DNA of 18,889 bases, taken from positions 1 to 18,889 of the forward strand of contig DBDG01000026.1 of assembly GCA_002293475.1 (NCBI GenBank), read 5' to 3'. A model generated the notes under the pieces. That model ran no database searches. It was not told the DNA's origin and saw only the letters and a list, made by a program, of their open reading frames with translations. This DNA is from Lachnospiraceae bacterium UBA938. GTDB taxonomy: Bacteria; Bacillota; Clostridia; Lachnospirales; Lachnospiraceae. Positions 1 to 8,325 of this stretch are shown piece after piece; within the stretch, counting starts at the first letter, position 1, and every line of letters begins with the position of its first letter. Both the position numbers and the translations under genes were made by a program.

Positions 1-6
1 GTCTGG

Positions 7-19
7 CTCCTTACAGGAG
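7..19 (-). promoter_or_regulatory. Possible ribosome binding site at the window edge
   Basis: Read on the minus strand, TAAGGAG (13 to 7) lies six bases before the window end, about where a further minus-strand gene would have its start codon just outside. The same bases can also form a 5-bp hairpin (CTCCT/AGGAG with a 3-base loop), so this may instead be a weak stem. No poly-T terminator follows the preceding gene, which favours the operon continuing beyond the window. Confidence 0.3.
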
Positions 20-42
20 GAAGGGATGGAGTCTTCTTTAAG

Positions 43-687
43 TTATTCCCCATACACCTCCAGCTCCGCTACCTGACCACCGCCGCTGCCGGTATTGGCA
101 GTAAATATCAGGCGTACCGACGTGGCCATGGCCGGATCGAATTCCACTACCGTTTCATTTCCTAGGTCAGGGTCAAAAACATAAGTCGCTTCTGCTGCCA
201 CTTCCGCATAAGTCTCGCCGTCGCCGCTTACTTCGACCGCAAAAGTCTGTTCCCGCCGCCCCCAGATATTCTGCGGATTCAGAAGAATCCGCACCGCGTG
301 GACCGTCCTTGCTTCTTCAAGCTCGACCGCGATCCAGTTGGGATAACTGTCCTTCGCGCCTTCCCAGTAAGACACCCCCCCGGCATTGCCGTCAGTCACT
401 TTGCGGGGCGTAAAGGTTGCTTCAAAACTGCTGGCCTCCACTTTCATCCCCAGCGCCACGTTGCTTCCCGCCGGAATGACCGGAACGAATTCTGCTTGGA
501 TAAAATCAGGATGCTCCTGGCTTACGGCCTGTTCCGGCGCGGCCACCACGGTAAGGTTCTCCACGTTCATCTCCTGCCGGACGGCAGGCGCCTGGTAAAA
601 TATACCTATTATGATCAACATTGCTAAAACTACCGCCAAGATGAGGTTTATCTTCTCAAAGCCTGATCTTCTGGCATTTTCTTTCAT
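43..687 (-). CDS. Membrane-anchored F5/8 type C (CBM32-like) protein
   Basis: The 214-residue protein has a short basic N-terminus and one membrane segment (about residues 13-30) without an obvious cleavage site, so it is probably anchored and faces outside. Residues about 74-213 look like a discoidin / F5/8 type C jelly roll: an early VALG strand, VTDGN, a W-rich stretch with NWIAVEL, VRILLNP, and the closing AELEVYG strand. Such domains bind galactose-type or other glycans in the CBM32 family; the ligand here is unknown. No catalytic domain is present. It starts with ATG behind GGGAGGAG and follows the beta-helix gene by 18 bases, so the two are surely co-transcribed. The likely role is holding substrate at the cell surface for the neighbouring enzyme (inference). 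Confidence 0.8.
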   Translation of the reverse strand: MKENARRSGFEKINLILAVVLAMLIIIGIFYQAPAVRQEMNVENLTVVAAPEQAVSQEHPDFIQAEFVPVIPAGSNVALGMKVEASSFEATFTPRKVTDGNAGGVSYWEGAKDSYPNWIAVELEEARTVHAVRILLNPQNIWGRREQTFAVEVSGDGETYAEVAAEATYVFDPDLGNETVVEFDPAMATSVRLIFTANTGSGGGQVAELEVYGE

Positions 688-705
688 ATCCGCTCCTCCC
701 TATTC

Positions 706-2349
706 TCATTCAATAACTAGGCTGGCCGTGGTCTTTTCATCGATTTCAAAATGTCCGTCCGCCAAGCTGGTGACCGGCTGGCCTAGGATATTAAGATTGC
801 TGATCCGGACATTTTCCACCCGGTGCTCGCTGTCGAATCCTTGGATGCGGGAAACCGCATCGTTGCCAGCCAATAATGTGACATCCTCTATAACAATATC
901 CCGGATCGTCCCGCGCTCGTCCGTGGTGGACCAGCTGGTGCTCTGCCCGACATGAAGATCAATCAGATAGGGCATTTCACTGCCGTCGCCGCTTCCCATC
1001 CGGCCGTTTTCCACGGTGATCCGGCGGAAGGTAATGTCATAGACATCCGCATTATCCCCGTTATGGATGGAAATGACCGGTTTGTGGAAATTATTCAGTA
1101 CCGTGATATCTTCAAATACAATATTATTTATCGACGGATCGGGCAGATAACCCTTATTGGTTTCATAGCCCACTTCCATAGACTGTGCCAGATCTGTCCA
1201 CAACTGATTATGGCGGAAAACAATATTGGCCGAATTGCCCAGATAGTTCTTGACCACCAGCGAATCGTCCCAAGAACGGACAAAGCAATTCTGTACCGTA
1301 AAATCCTGACAGGACTGCAACGTAATCCCGTCCCCGTTGGGGCGGGGTGAGATGATTTTCAGCCCGTCGATCAGGCCGCCTCTGCTGGCATAACCCTGAC
1401 ATACCCAGGAGTTGGGATTTAAGACGATCACGTCCTTGACGGTCACGTTATTACAGAAATCAAACTTTAAGGGAATATAGGCCAGCGTTCCCTTCCAGCC
1501 AGGCAGTTTAGAGCCGTCGATGATGCCCCGGCCCCGTACCGTGATGTCCTCAGCATAATCGGCGTTGACTATGCCGTGGACCACCGCGCCGCCGGCCAGA
1601 TATAGCGTCTGCCCGTCCTCTAAGATAATGCTTTCAATATCCCATTCTCCCGGACCTATATAGACTGTCTTTTCATCCGTAAAGTCCGGCAGGTCGGTTT
1701 CCAGCGGATTGGCAAAGATATGTACTGCCCGCTCCGGCGAGTCGTTCCATGTAATCGTGTAGGCGTCCGGCTCGGTCACAGTAAAGGTCACAGTCTTTCC
1801 TGCCGGGTCGATTTCCGGTACGATCCCATGGTGCAAAGGACTGATCTTGACCGTCTCGATCTCCCGTTCGGTCAGCGTTACCGTGATCCGGGCCGCTTCC
1901 GCAAAGTCAAAGTAGGCCACCGGCGTCCGGGAAAGGGGCGGCGCATAGCTGCTCACCCACTGTCTGGTATGGTTTACATTGGTGTCATAGACAAAGCAGT
2001 CATAGCCGTTCACTTGGATCAGCGTATCGGTGCAGCGCATCAAAGAGATATCCCGCTGGTTTTCCGAGGCGGCTTCCCGGTCTACTGCATCAGCATCCTT
2101 CAGGCTCTTAGGCCCTTCGTATAAAATAAGTTTGGCGTCAGCCAGCATATTCACTTCCTCCGGCCGGCTTATCTTGCGGATAACCGCTGCCGCGCTGACA
2201 GCAATAGCCAGCAACAGAATAATCATGAGCAGACAGCCGGCCAGCCGGCCTCTCGCCTCCTTCATTTTATGTTCTTTTACTTGTTCTTTTACTTTATTGG
2301 CCTCATTACTCACCTCATTATTTACTTCACTATTTACCTCATTATTCAC
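706..2349 (-). CDS. Membrane-anchored right-handed beta-helix glycoside hydrolase-like protein (GH28/GH49 type)
   Basis: The 547-residue protein has a charged, repetitive N-terminus (1-35), one membrane segment (about 37-57), an N-terminal beta domain (about 65-225) and a parallel beta-helix (about 228-547), seen as repeated short strands such as ITVRGRGIIDG, VTVKDVIV and IVFEDITV. Acidic residues fall where clan GH-N enzymes keep theirs: NGD (D340) and DD (D361, D362). The GH28 G-H-G motif is absent; that place reads MEVGYE, closer in feel to dextranase/isopullulanase-type GH49 or to uncharacterised GH28-like proteins. Starting at GTG (2349-2347) is supported by GGGAGGTGATC directly upstream; the alternative ATG at residue 29 has no comparable site. 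It is probably an extracellular hydrolase feeding the transporter; whether it cuts alpha-glucan or a pectin-like polymer cannot be told. Confidence 0.72.
   Translation of the reverse strand: MNNEVNSEVNNEVSNEANKVKEQVKEHKMKEARGRLAGCLLMIILLLAIAVSAAAVIRKISRPEEVNMLADAKLILYEGPKSLKDADAVDREAASENQRDISLMRCTDTLIQVNGYDCFVYDTNVNHTRQWVSSYAPPLSRTPVAYFDFAEAARITVTLTEREIETVKISPLHHGIVPEIDPAGKTVTFTVTEPDAYTITWNDSPERAVHIFANPLETDLPDFTDEKTVYIGPGEWDIESIILEDGQTLYLAGGAVVHGIVNADYAEDITVRGRGIIDGSKLPGWKGTLAYIPLKFDFCNNVTVKDVIVLNPNSWVCQGYASRGGLIDGLKIISPRPNGDGITLQSCQDFTVQNCFVRSWDDSLVVKNYLGNSANIVFRHNQLWTDLAQSMEVGYETNKGYLPDPSINNIVFEDITVLNNFHKPVISIHNGDNADVYDITFRRITVENGRMGSGDGSEMPYLIDLHVGQSTSWSTTDERGTIRDIVIEDVTLLAGNDAVSRIQGFDSEHRVENVRISNLNILGQPVTSLADGHFEIDEKTTASLVIE
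2299..2346 (-). repeat. Four 12-bp tandem units at the 5' end of the beta-helix gene
   Basis: Directly after the GTG start, four 12-base units of the type AATAATGAGGTA encode NNEV, NSEV, NNEV and SNEA. Less regular lysine/glutamate-rich copies continue to about 2266. The unit length keeps the reading frame, so copy-number change would only lengthen or shorten the cytoplasmic tail before the membrane segment. Confidence 0.8.
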
Positions 2350-2438
2350 TTATGATCACCTCCCAGTCAATATATGCCAAATACAATACCTGTGAACAAT
2401 GTTACTCTTAACCCCTTAGCCATAACTAGTCTGAATTG

Positions 2439-2461
2439 GTACTCCACACCTCGTGGAATAC
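2439..2461 (-). other. Leader hairpin upstream of the beta-helix gene
   Basis: Arms 2439-2447 and 2453-2461 form a 9-bp stem with a 5-base loop. In minus-strand RNA every position pairs (one U-G); in plus-strand RNA there is one C/A mismatch. It lies about 90 bases before the GTG start of the beta-helix gene, and no T-run follows, so it is more likely a leader structure than a terminator. I found no convincing -35/-10 pair for that gene in 2350-2635. Confidence 0.4.
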
Positions 2462-2601
2462 TGCCTGTGAACAGTAACGTAAACAATAACTATAAGTTGC
2501 ATGGCTCGATAAATATAATTGAAATATCTTGTCAGAAATGATAAACTACAATTATTGGTTTTACCGGCTGTTAAAGCAATTGGTAAATTGTGGCAGCCGG
2601 C

Positions 2602-2615
2602 GTTTAACGTTAAAT
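2602..2615 (+). promoter_or_regulatory. Probable LacI-family operator ahead of the regulator gene
   Basis: GTTTAACGTTAAAT is a 14-bp palindrome with one outer mismatch and the central CG typical of LacI-family sites. It matches the perfect site at 11787-11800 in 13 of 14 bases. It sits eight bases before the AAAGGAG ribosome site of the regulator gene, inside the divergent spacer, so it could serve autoregulation by roadblock and possibly control of the divergent beta-helix gene. A weak upstream -35-like TTGTCA (2529-2534) and a TATAAT (2514-2519) are present, but neither has a good partner. Confidence 0.75.
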
Positions 2616-2635
2616 CATCCCATAAAGGAGTACAA

Positions 2636-3646
2636 ATGGTAACTATAAAAGATATTGCCCAAGCGACCGGCGTCAGCTTCACTACGGTATCTAACGTCAT
2701 CAATGGCAAGCATCACCGGGTTTCGGCGGAGACCATCGCCCGGATCAACGATGCCATCAAGGAACTGGGTTATGTACCCAATATGTCGGCCCGCTCGCTG
2801 GTCTCCAGTTCTTCCAAAGTGATCGGTTTCATCAACCATGTGGTGACCAAAGATGATTCCAATTTTATGGAAGATCCTTTTCATTCGATATTTATCGGTG
2901 TCCTAGAACGGGTACTGCGGGAAAACGGATACTACCTGATGCTCAGGACAGTTGCCACGGCGGGCGAGCTGATGGCCTTCCTGCAGAACTGGAACGTGGA
3001 CGGGCTGTTTTTTACCGGCATCTTCAAAGACTCCTTTTTTGATTCCTTTTCCGCCCTGAATATCCCGGTCATCCTAGTGGACAGCTATATTGCCGATACC
3101 CGGATCTGCAATATCGGCCTGGAAGATTTTACGGGCAGTTATCTGGCGGCCTCGCACCTGATCGAAAACAACCATCAGAAGATTGCTTTTGTCTGTCCGC
3201 CACTACGGGAAGGCGGGGTAATCCATGCCCGTTTCCGCGGCTATAGAAAAGCCCTAGAGGATCATGGCATCCCGTTTGACCCGGCACTGGTGCTGGATGG
3301 GGAAATGGACCTTGAATCCTGCCGGCTGCTATGTGACCGGCTGCTTGCCATCCCCGGCCTGACCGGACTGGCTGTGGCTGCCGATATTATGGCCGCCAAC
3401 CTGATTACTTGTTTAAGGGAAAAAGGAAGCTTGGTTCCCCAGGATATTTCTGTCGTCGGATTTGACGACATAAGCCTGAGCCAAGTAATCACTCCGCCGC
3501 TGACCACCATCCATCAGGACATGAACCGGAAAGGGGCACTGGCGGTGGAAATGATGATCCGGCTGCTGGAAGGCGACCGTCTTCCGGAAACCCATATTTC
3601 TTTACCGGTTCATCTGGTCCGCCGCGAAAGCGTCCGGAAACTGTAG
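2636..3646 (+). CDS. LacI-family transcriptional regulator
   Basis: This is a 336-residue sugar-responsive repressor of normal LacI/GalR length. Residues about 2-21 form the helix-turn-helix (VTIKDIAQATGVSFTTVSNV), followed by the hinge with NMSARSLV that inserts into the operator minor groove, then the periplasmic-binding-protein-like effector domain (about 60-336) with the usual GFDDISLS segment. I chose ATG at 2636 because AAAGGAG lies five bases upstream and the protein then begins exactly at the HTH; an in-frame extension upstream to 2519 has no HTH relevance and runs through the operator. It is divergent from the beta-helix gene and ends one base before the stop of the second GH65 gene. 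It probably represses this locus through the three CG-centred palindromes, released by an imported sugar (inference). Confidence 0.93.
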   Translation: MVTIKDIAQATGVSFTTVSNVINGKHHRVSAETIARINDAIKELGYVPNMSARSLVSSSSKVIGFINHVVTKDDSNFMEDPFHSIFIGVLERVLRENGYYLMLRTVATAGELMAFLQNWNVDGLFFTGIFKDSFFDSFSALNIPVILVDSYIADTRICNIGLEDFTGSYLAASHLIENNHQKIAFVCPPLREGGVIHARFRGYRKALEDHGIPFDPALVLDGEMDLESCRLLCDRLLAIPGLTGLAVAADIMAANLITCLREKGSLVPQDISVVGFDDISLSQVITPPLTTIHQDMNRKGALAVEMMIRLLEGDRLPETHISLPVHLVRRESVRKL

Positions 3647-3647
3647 C

Positions 3648-5882
3648 TTACCCTTTTGTGTTACGTATCTGATACTCACCGTTTACTTTTTTTATCTCTA
3701 TTTTTCGCCAGTTCCCCCCTACCAGCAGGGAAAATTTCATTGAATGCCAGTGCGCCGGGAAACAGGGATTGAATCTAATCTTCCCGTCATTAAAGGAGAT
3801 ACCGGCGAAGCCATGGATCGCATCAATGTACGCGCCGCCGGCCGCCGCTAGGTGAGATCCACCGATATATACTAGGCCAGCCCATTCCTTGCCGCCCCCT
3901 TTCCAGTCAGCCAGCGCCGACTTCATAAAGTACGGATAGGCCCGGTTCGGCATCTTACAGCGGCAGGCCAGCCAGGCATAGATACAGGCACTCAGGGAAG
4001 ATCCGTGTTCGGTCCGGGCTTCATAATAATACCAGTTGCTTTCCAGCACATCCTCACTGTGTTCATCGGCAAAGAGCGTCAGCCAGATCGCCACGTCAGC
4101 CTGTTTGATCACCTGAGTTTCTGAAGCAACTCCATAGGCTCCCCCCCAGTATTCCTTTTCATTTAGCAGCCGGCTCCGTAACGTATCCACATTCACGTCT
4201 TCCAGCCGGAGGTAACCGTCAAACTGTTCAATGATCCCGTTTTCATCCGGCTGCGGCAGATAAATCCGCCGCGCAGCTGCGGCAAACCGCTCTTTTAGCT
4301 CCGTCACCGGATATCTGACATGGATCCGGTCGGCTGTTTCCCGGTCCGGCCAAGCTCCGGCATCTTTATCCAGACGCTCTAAAAGACCGGCCGCAGCGGC
4401 GAAGGTATATTGAGCCATCCGGTTGGTATAACCGTTGTTATTGACCCTTTCATGGTATTCATCCGGACCGATCACATCCCTGATCTCATAGCAGCCGCCG
4501 GCAACCTTTTGCACCAGCAGACTGTAATAGAACCTGGCACATTCGATGACGGTCTCAAGGCCGCCTTCACGCCAGATGCTCTCATCGCCGCTGAATTCCA
4601 CGTAACGCATGATGCCATATACGACGGCGGCCGAAATATGAACCTGTTTATCCCGGAAATATGTCCGCATCGGCCGCCCGGTAAACACATCAATCACATT
4701 ATAATCAGAACAAGCCTCATAGCCTTCCTCCTGGCTCTCCCAGGCATAAAAGGCTCCGTCATAGCCATATTCAAACGCTTTGGCCAGCGCCCCCGGCAAA
4801 GTGTCCAGACGGTAACGGATCAGAGACTTGGCCACCTTCGGATCGGTATAAAGAAAAAAAGGCAGCATAAACATTTCCGTATCCCAGAAAACCGCTCCTT
4901 TATAGGTCTGGCCGGAAAGTCCCCGTGCCGGGATTGAAAGGTTCCTGCTATGCCTTGGAGCAGCCGAATGTAATTGATAAAGCGAGAAATTCAGAGCCTG
5001 CATGGCAGCTGCGTCTCCTTCAATAATAACCGCTGCCTTTTCCCAGAAAGCCTGCCAGTGAGCTTGCTGAGCCGCTTTGTTCCTCGGATACGGGTCTTGT
5101 ATTCGTTCAAAGACCTTGGGTACCTCAGATTGTTCATCCTGATCTGTCGCGATATGTACCGCCTTGGTCAGTACAAACCATTCCCCTGCCCTAAGTTTAT
5201 AGCTGAGCTTTCGCATAATTTTCTTGTCTTCATTGATGATTTCTTCCTGGCTGCCGGCCGGCCGCCATATTTTTTCCCGGACCCGGACCGTGATCCGGTC
5301 ATCTTGGCTCGAAGCGACGGCATAGAGATCGCCGTCTTCCGCTTCCATCTTGATCTGCCGGTAATGCGGGCCGTTGATATCCCAGACATCCCCGTCGATG
5401 CCCGTTATAATACACAGGCCGCAGTCATGGTCGGCTGTTACCGCGTAACGCTGGTACATATAATGGGGATTATCCATGTCCGCGAACCGTTCCGATTCCA
5501 GCCTGACCTTGCCTTTGGCCACATACCAGCCGGTTTTGCGGTACCAGACCCCCTCGCGGTAATGGAGCTTCAGCTCATGCTCAGCCGGCGACTGCTCCAG
5601 CACCGTAAGCTTCACACCGTCAGCTATAAGCTCCACATACAGCGGATTAGGCGCGTTCAGCGGCTCCCGCCAGCTATCGCCCACCTGGTCGTACATCCCG
5701 GCCAGATTGACCGCCGCCAGCTGCTCTTTGGTAAACTCCTCCAGCGTACCCCTGACTCCCATATAACCGTTAGCAATCAGGTAACGGTTGCCGTTATCCG
5801 TATTTCTTTGCGGATCATAAGCCGTTTCACTGATGGTCCAGTTATTATCGTCCCAACACTTATTATCGTCTTTGTTATCCAT
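3648..5882 (-). CDS. GH65 family phosphorylase, kojibiose/nigerose phosphorylase-like
   Basis: The 744-residue protein is a full-length GH65 enzyme: N-terminal beta-sandwich (about 12-270), linker, (alpha/alpha)6 barrel (about 290-680) and small C-terminal beta domain. The catalytic acid lies in GPDEYHERVNNN (E475); FWDTE is at 332-336, KQADV at 593-597 and HGSSLS at 626-631, the last two forming the phosphate site in characterised members. Family members split alpha-glucosides with phosphate, by inversion, to beta-glucose 1-phosphate; kojibiose, nigerose, alpha-1,3-oligoglucans and glucosyl-rhamnose are known substrates. DEYHE is more kojibiose-phosphorylase-like, but linkage cannot be fixed by eye. 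No signal peptide, so cytoplasmic. ATG follows AAAGGA. It is the last gene of the transport operon, meeting the regulator gene tail to tail. Confidence 0.88.
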   Translation of the reverse strand: MDNKDDNKCWDDNNWTISETAYDPQRNTDNGNRYLIANGYMGVRGTLEEFTKEQLAAVNLAGMYDQVGDSWREPLNAPNPLYVELIADGVKLTVLEQSPAEHELKLHYREGVWYRKTGWYVAKGKVRLESERFADMDNPHYMYQRYAVTADHDCGLCIITGIDGDVWDINGPHYRQIKMEAEDGDLYAVASSQDDRITVRVREKIWRPAGSQEEIINEDKKIMRKLSYKLRAGEWFVLTKAVHIATDQDEQSEVPKVFERIQDPYPRNKAAQQAHWQAFWEKAAVIIEGDAAAMQALNFSLYQLHSAAPRHSRNLSIPARGLSGQTYKGAVFWDTEMFMLPFFLYTDPKVAKSLIRYRLDTLPGALAKAFEYGYDGAFYAWESQEEGYEACSDYNVIDVFTGRPMRTYFRDKQVHISAAVVYGIMRYVEFSGDESIWREGGLETVIECARFYYSLLVQKVAGGCYEIRDVIGPDEYHERVNNNGYTNRMAQYTFAAAAGLLERLDKDAGAWPDRETADRIHVRYPVTELKERFAAAARRIYLPQPDENGIIEQFDGYLRLEDVNVDTLRSRLLNEKEYWGGAYGVASETQVIKQADVAIWLTLFADEHSEDVLESNWYYYEARTEHGSSLSACIYAWLACRCKMPNRAYPYFMKSALADWKGGGKEWAGLVYIGGSHLAAAGGAYIDAIHGFAGISFNDGKIRFNPCFPAHWHSMKFSLLVGGNWRKIEIKKVNGEYQIRNTKG

Positions 5883-5916
5883 TTCCCGTCCTTTTTACTC
5901 TATACTCTATCGCACT

Positions 5917-5983
5917 GTTATTTATGTTACTTATGTTGCTTATTGTTATTTATTATTGTTACTTATTATTGTTATTTATTATT
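5917..5983 (-). repeat. AT-rich tandem repeats across the end of the upstream GH65 gene
   Basis: On the plus strand, three 13-bp units (GTTATTTATTATT, GTTACTTATTATT, GTTATTTATTATT at 5945-5983) are preceded by shorter 9-10 bp versions (5917-5944). The array straddles the stop codon of the larger GH65 gene (5972-5974) and fills most of the spacer before the second GH65 gene. Each unit carries TAA on the minus strand, so units added in the spacer would not change either protein much. Confidence 0.8.
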
Positions 5984-8302
5984 GCTATTTACTTTTATTG
6001 CCGTTTCATTACCGTTTATTTCATAGACTTCACCATAGACCATGATCTTGATCGTTTCGCCGTCCTTAGTACTGAAACGCACCTCCTCCCGATCCACCTT
6101 GACTAACAGCACATCTTCCCGGGAGGCAAGGCGAAAGGAGTAACTCCTCCACTGCGCCGGGATCGAGGGGGAAAAGCTTAGATATGCCCCGTCTGAACGC
6201 ATCCCGCCGAAGCCATATACAATGTTGATCCAAGCCGCGGCAATGGAAGGGGTATGCAGGCCTTCGCGGGTATTGCGGTTATAATTATCCAGATCCATCC
6301 GCGTGGCAAAAGCAAAAAACTCATACGCAGCTTCATATTTCCCCAGCTGAGCCGCCAAGACCGAGTGGACCGACGGAGACAGTGAGCTTTCATGGATGCA
6401 GCGCGGTTCATAATATTCATAGTTATTGCCTAACTGCTCCGCGCTATAGGAGGAAGGAAACATAAACATCGCCATCAGGACATCCGGCTGCTTGATCATG
6501 TCATTTCGATAAATACGGTCATAAGTCCAGTGATGATAGAGCGGGAATTCCGCCACAGGAATCTGATGGATATCCACATGCGGCAGGTTAAAATAACCTT
6601 CATGCTGCTCGAACAGCCCCTTTTCCGGGTCATAGGGCAGATACATCCGCTCCGCTATCAGGGCAAAGCGTTGCCGTTCCTCCGGCGTAACGCGGGTATG
6701 CGCCAAAAGCCCGGCCCATCCCTCCGGCTCTTGCTCTTCCATCCGTTTCAGCACTGCCAAAGTAAATTCCAAGGTGAACTTACCCATATAGTTGGTATAA
6801 TAATTATTATTTACCATCATCTGAAATTCATCCGGCCCCATCACTCCGTAATATCCATAACGGCTTCCGTCCGCCGAAAAATCCCCCCGGGTGGCCAGCA
6901 TCCGGCTTATCTCTACCAGCATCCGCGCTCCATACCGCACAACGAAATCCCAGTCCCCGCTCTGCTTTTCATAGAACCAGACCCCATAAGCGACCGCCGT
7001 CGAAGCCTGCAGCTGTAGGCTGGCATGTTGCCACAGGTTGCAACATTCCTTGCCGCTTATCGTGGCGACAGGATAAAAAGCCCCTTCGCAATCCAGCTCT
7101 CTGGCTCGCTCCATCGCCTCCGGAAGGGTCAGGTAACGGAACAGCAAAAGATTCCGGGCCGCCTGGTGATCGTGAAATACATAGAAAGGCAGATAATAGG
7201 TTTCCGTATCCCAGAAGGCATTCCCGTTATAGGCTTCTCCGGTCAGGCCTTTAGCTCCGATGTTGCTACCGGGCAGAGCTCCATGACAGGTCTGGAACAT
7301 CTGGAAGATACAGAAACGGATTCCCTGCTGGTTCGCGATATCACCTTCAATGCGAATGTCTGATTTTTCCCAAGCCCGTTCCCACCAGCGGATATTTTCC
7401 TCCTGTAAGAACTGATAATCGGCCTCACCGGCTCCCGTCCTTATATAACGCTCATCGCCGGCAAACCTTAATTCCTTGCCATTACCCAGTATTTCTTTCC
7501 TGCCGTCAGCCACATGACTGTTTTGATACGTCAGGTTCCGTACAATCCGACCAATATGAACCGTTTCCCCCTGCGTCAGTTTCACTGCCCCGGTAATCCC
7601 CACCTGTTTTTCATTGACCCAGCCTTCCGGTGCCAGCAAATCTCCGAACACCCTAGCCTGAGCCGTTACCTTCTGTTCCGTGCTCTTAGTAGTACCGGTT
7701 ATCGTCAGGTAGGTGCCGTCAGCCTCACGTTCGCTACATTCCCACTGGTTTTCCCCCGCTGAGATGTGAAGCGGGGTAAAATCCATCAGCAAGGAAACCT
7801 GCATACTGCCGCTGAAATCAAGCGCCTTCAGGCTTATCCTCTGCCCCCCCAGCCGGATCTTATCCATGCTCAGGAACCGTTCAAAACAAACTTCCAGTTC
7901 CTTGCCTTCCCGCTGCCAGACAAAGGAGCGGGTCAGGATTCCGCTCTGCAAGTCCAGTACCCGGCGGAAATCACGAAACCGGCTGCGGTGAAGATCAAGT
8001 ATCTCACCATCCAGCTCCAGACGGCAGCAAAAATAATCCACGCTGTTAACCATATACTCGGTTATATTTGATATGCCCCGATAGCCGCTTTCCCGCTGGC
8101 GGTATTCCTCATATATGCCGTTGAAATAACTGCCCCGCAGGCTCCGTCCGCTATAGCCTTCCTCAAAGCTGCCGCGGATTCCCATATACTCATTGCCCAG
8201 TGAAAAAACCGATTCCGCCACTTCGCTGTATGCCGGCTGAAATCCTTCCTCAATAATCTTATATTCGTCCTCAATAAAATACCTGTCCCCTACCTTGGCC
8301 AT
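5972..8302 (-). CDS. GH65 family phosphorylase-like enzyme (second type)
   Basis: At 776 residues this is a complete GH65 protein: N-terminal beta-sandwich (about 8-290), (alpha/alpha)6 barrel (about 320-700) and C-terminal beta domain. Catalytic E492 lies in GPDEFQMMVNNN, FWDTE at 363-367, KQPDV at 604-608 and HESSLSPSVHS at 637-647. The motif surroundings differ clearly from the neighbouring GH65 enzyme (FQMM versus YHER), so the two probably handle different linkages, chain lengths or acceptors. The expected reaction is cytoplasmic inverting phosphorolysis giving beta-glucose 1-phosphate, normally passed to beta-phosphoglucomutase, which is not in this window. ATG follows AAAGGA, 23 bases after the upstream permease. 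The last few residues are encoded inside a tandem repeat and look like a repeat-derived tail (NSNNK). Confidence 0.88.
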   Translation of the reverse strand: MAKVGDRYFIEDEYKIIEEGFQPAYSEVAESVFSLGNEYMGIRGSFEEGYSGRSLRGSYFNGIYEEYRQRESGYRGISNITEYMVNSVDYFCCRLELDGEILDLHRSRFRDFRRVLDLQSGILTRSFVWQREGKELEVCFERFLSMDKIRLGGQRISLKALDFSGSMQVSLLMDFTPLHISAGENQWECSEREADGTYLTITGTTKSTEQKVTAQARVFGDLLAPEGWVNEKQVGITGAVKLTQGETVHIGRIVRNLTYQNSHVADGRKEILGNGKELRFAGDERYIRTGAGEADYQFLQEENIRWWERAWEKSDIRIEGDIANQQGIRFCIFQMFQTCHGALPGSNIGAKGLTGEAYNGNAFWDTETYYLPFYVFHDHQAARNLLLFRYLTLPEAMERARELDCEGAFYPVATISGKECCNLWQHASLQLQASTAVAYGVWFYEKQSGDWDFVVRYGARMLVEISRMLATRGDFSADGSRYGYYGVMGPDEFQMMVNNNYYTNYMGKFTLEFTLAVLKRMEEQEPEGWAGLLAHTRVTPEERQRFALIAERMYLPYDPEKGLFEQHEGYFNLPHVDIHQIPVAEFPLYHHWTYDRIYRNDMIKQPDVLMAMFMFPSSYSAEQLGNNYEYYEPRCIHESSLSPSVHSVLAAQLGKYEAAYEFFAFATRMDLDNYNRNTREGLHTPSIAAAWINIVYGFGGMRSDGAYLSFSPSIPAQWRSYSFRLASREDVLLVKVDREEVRFSTKDGETIKIMVYGEVYEINGNETAIKVNSNNK

Positions 8303-8325
8303 GCTCCTGTCCTTTCCGTTTTATA

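Noticed and set aside
2519..2635. N-terminal extension of the LacI-family regulator
   Set aside because: The extra 39 residues precede the HTH, run through the operator and lack a ribosome site; ATG at 2636 has AAAGGAG five bases upstream.
4974..6026. 350-residue plus-strand open frame opposite the second GH65 gene
   Set aside because: It lies entirely over a GH65 gene with all family motifs, has no ribosome site, and its 3' end translates the AT-rich repeat. It is a shadow frame.
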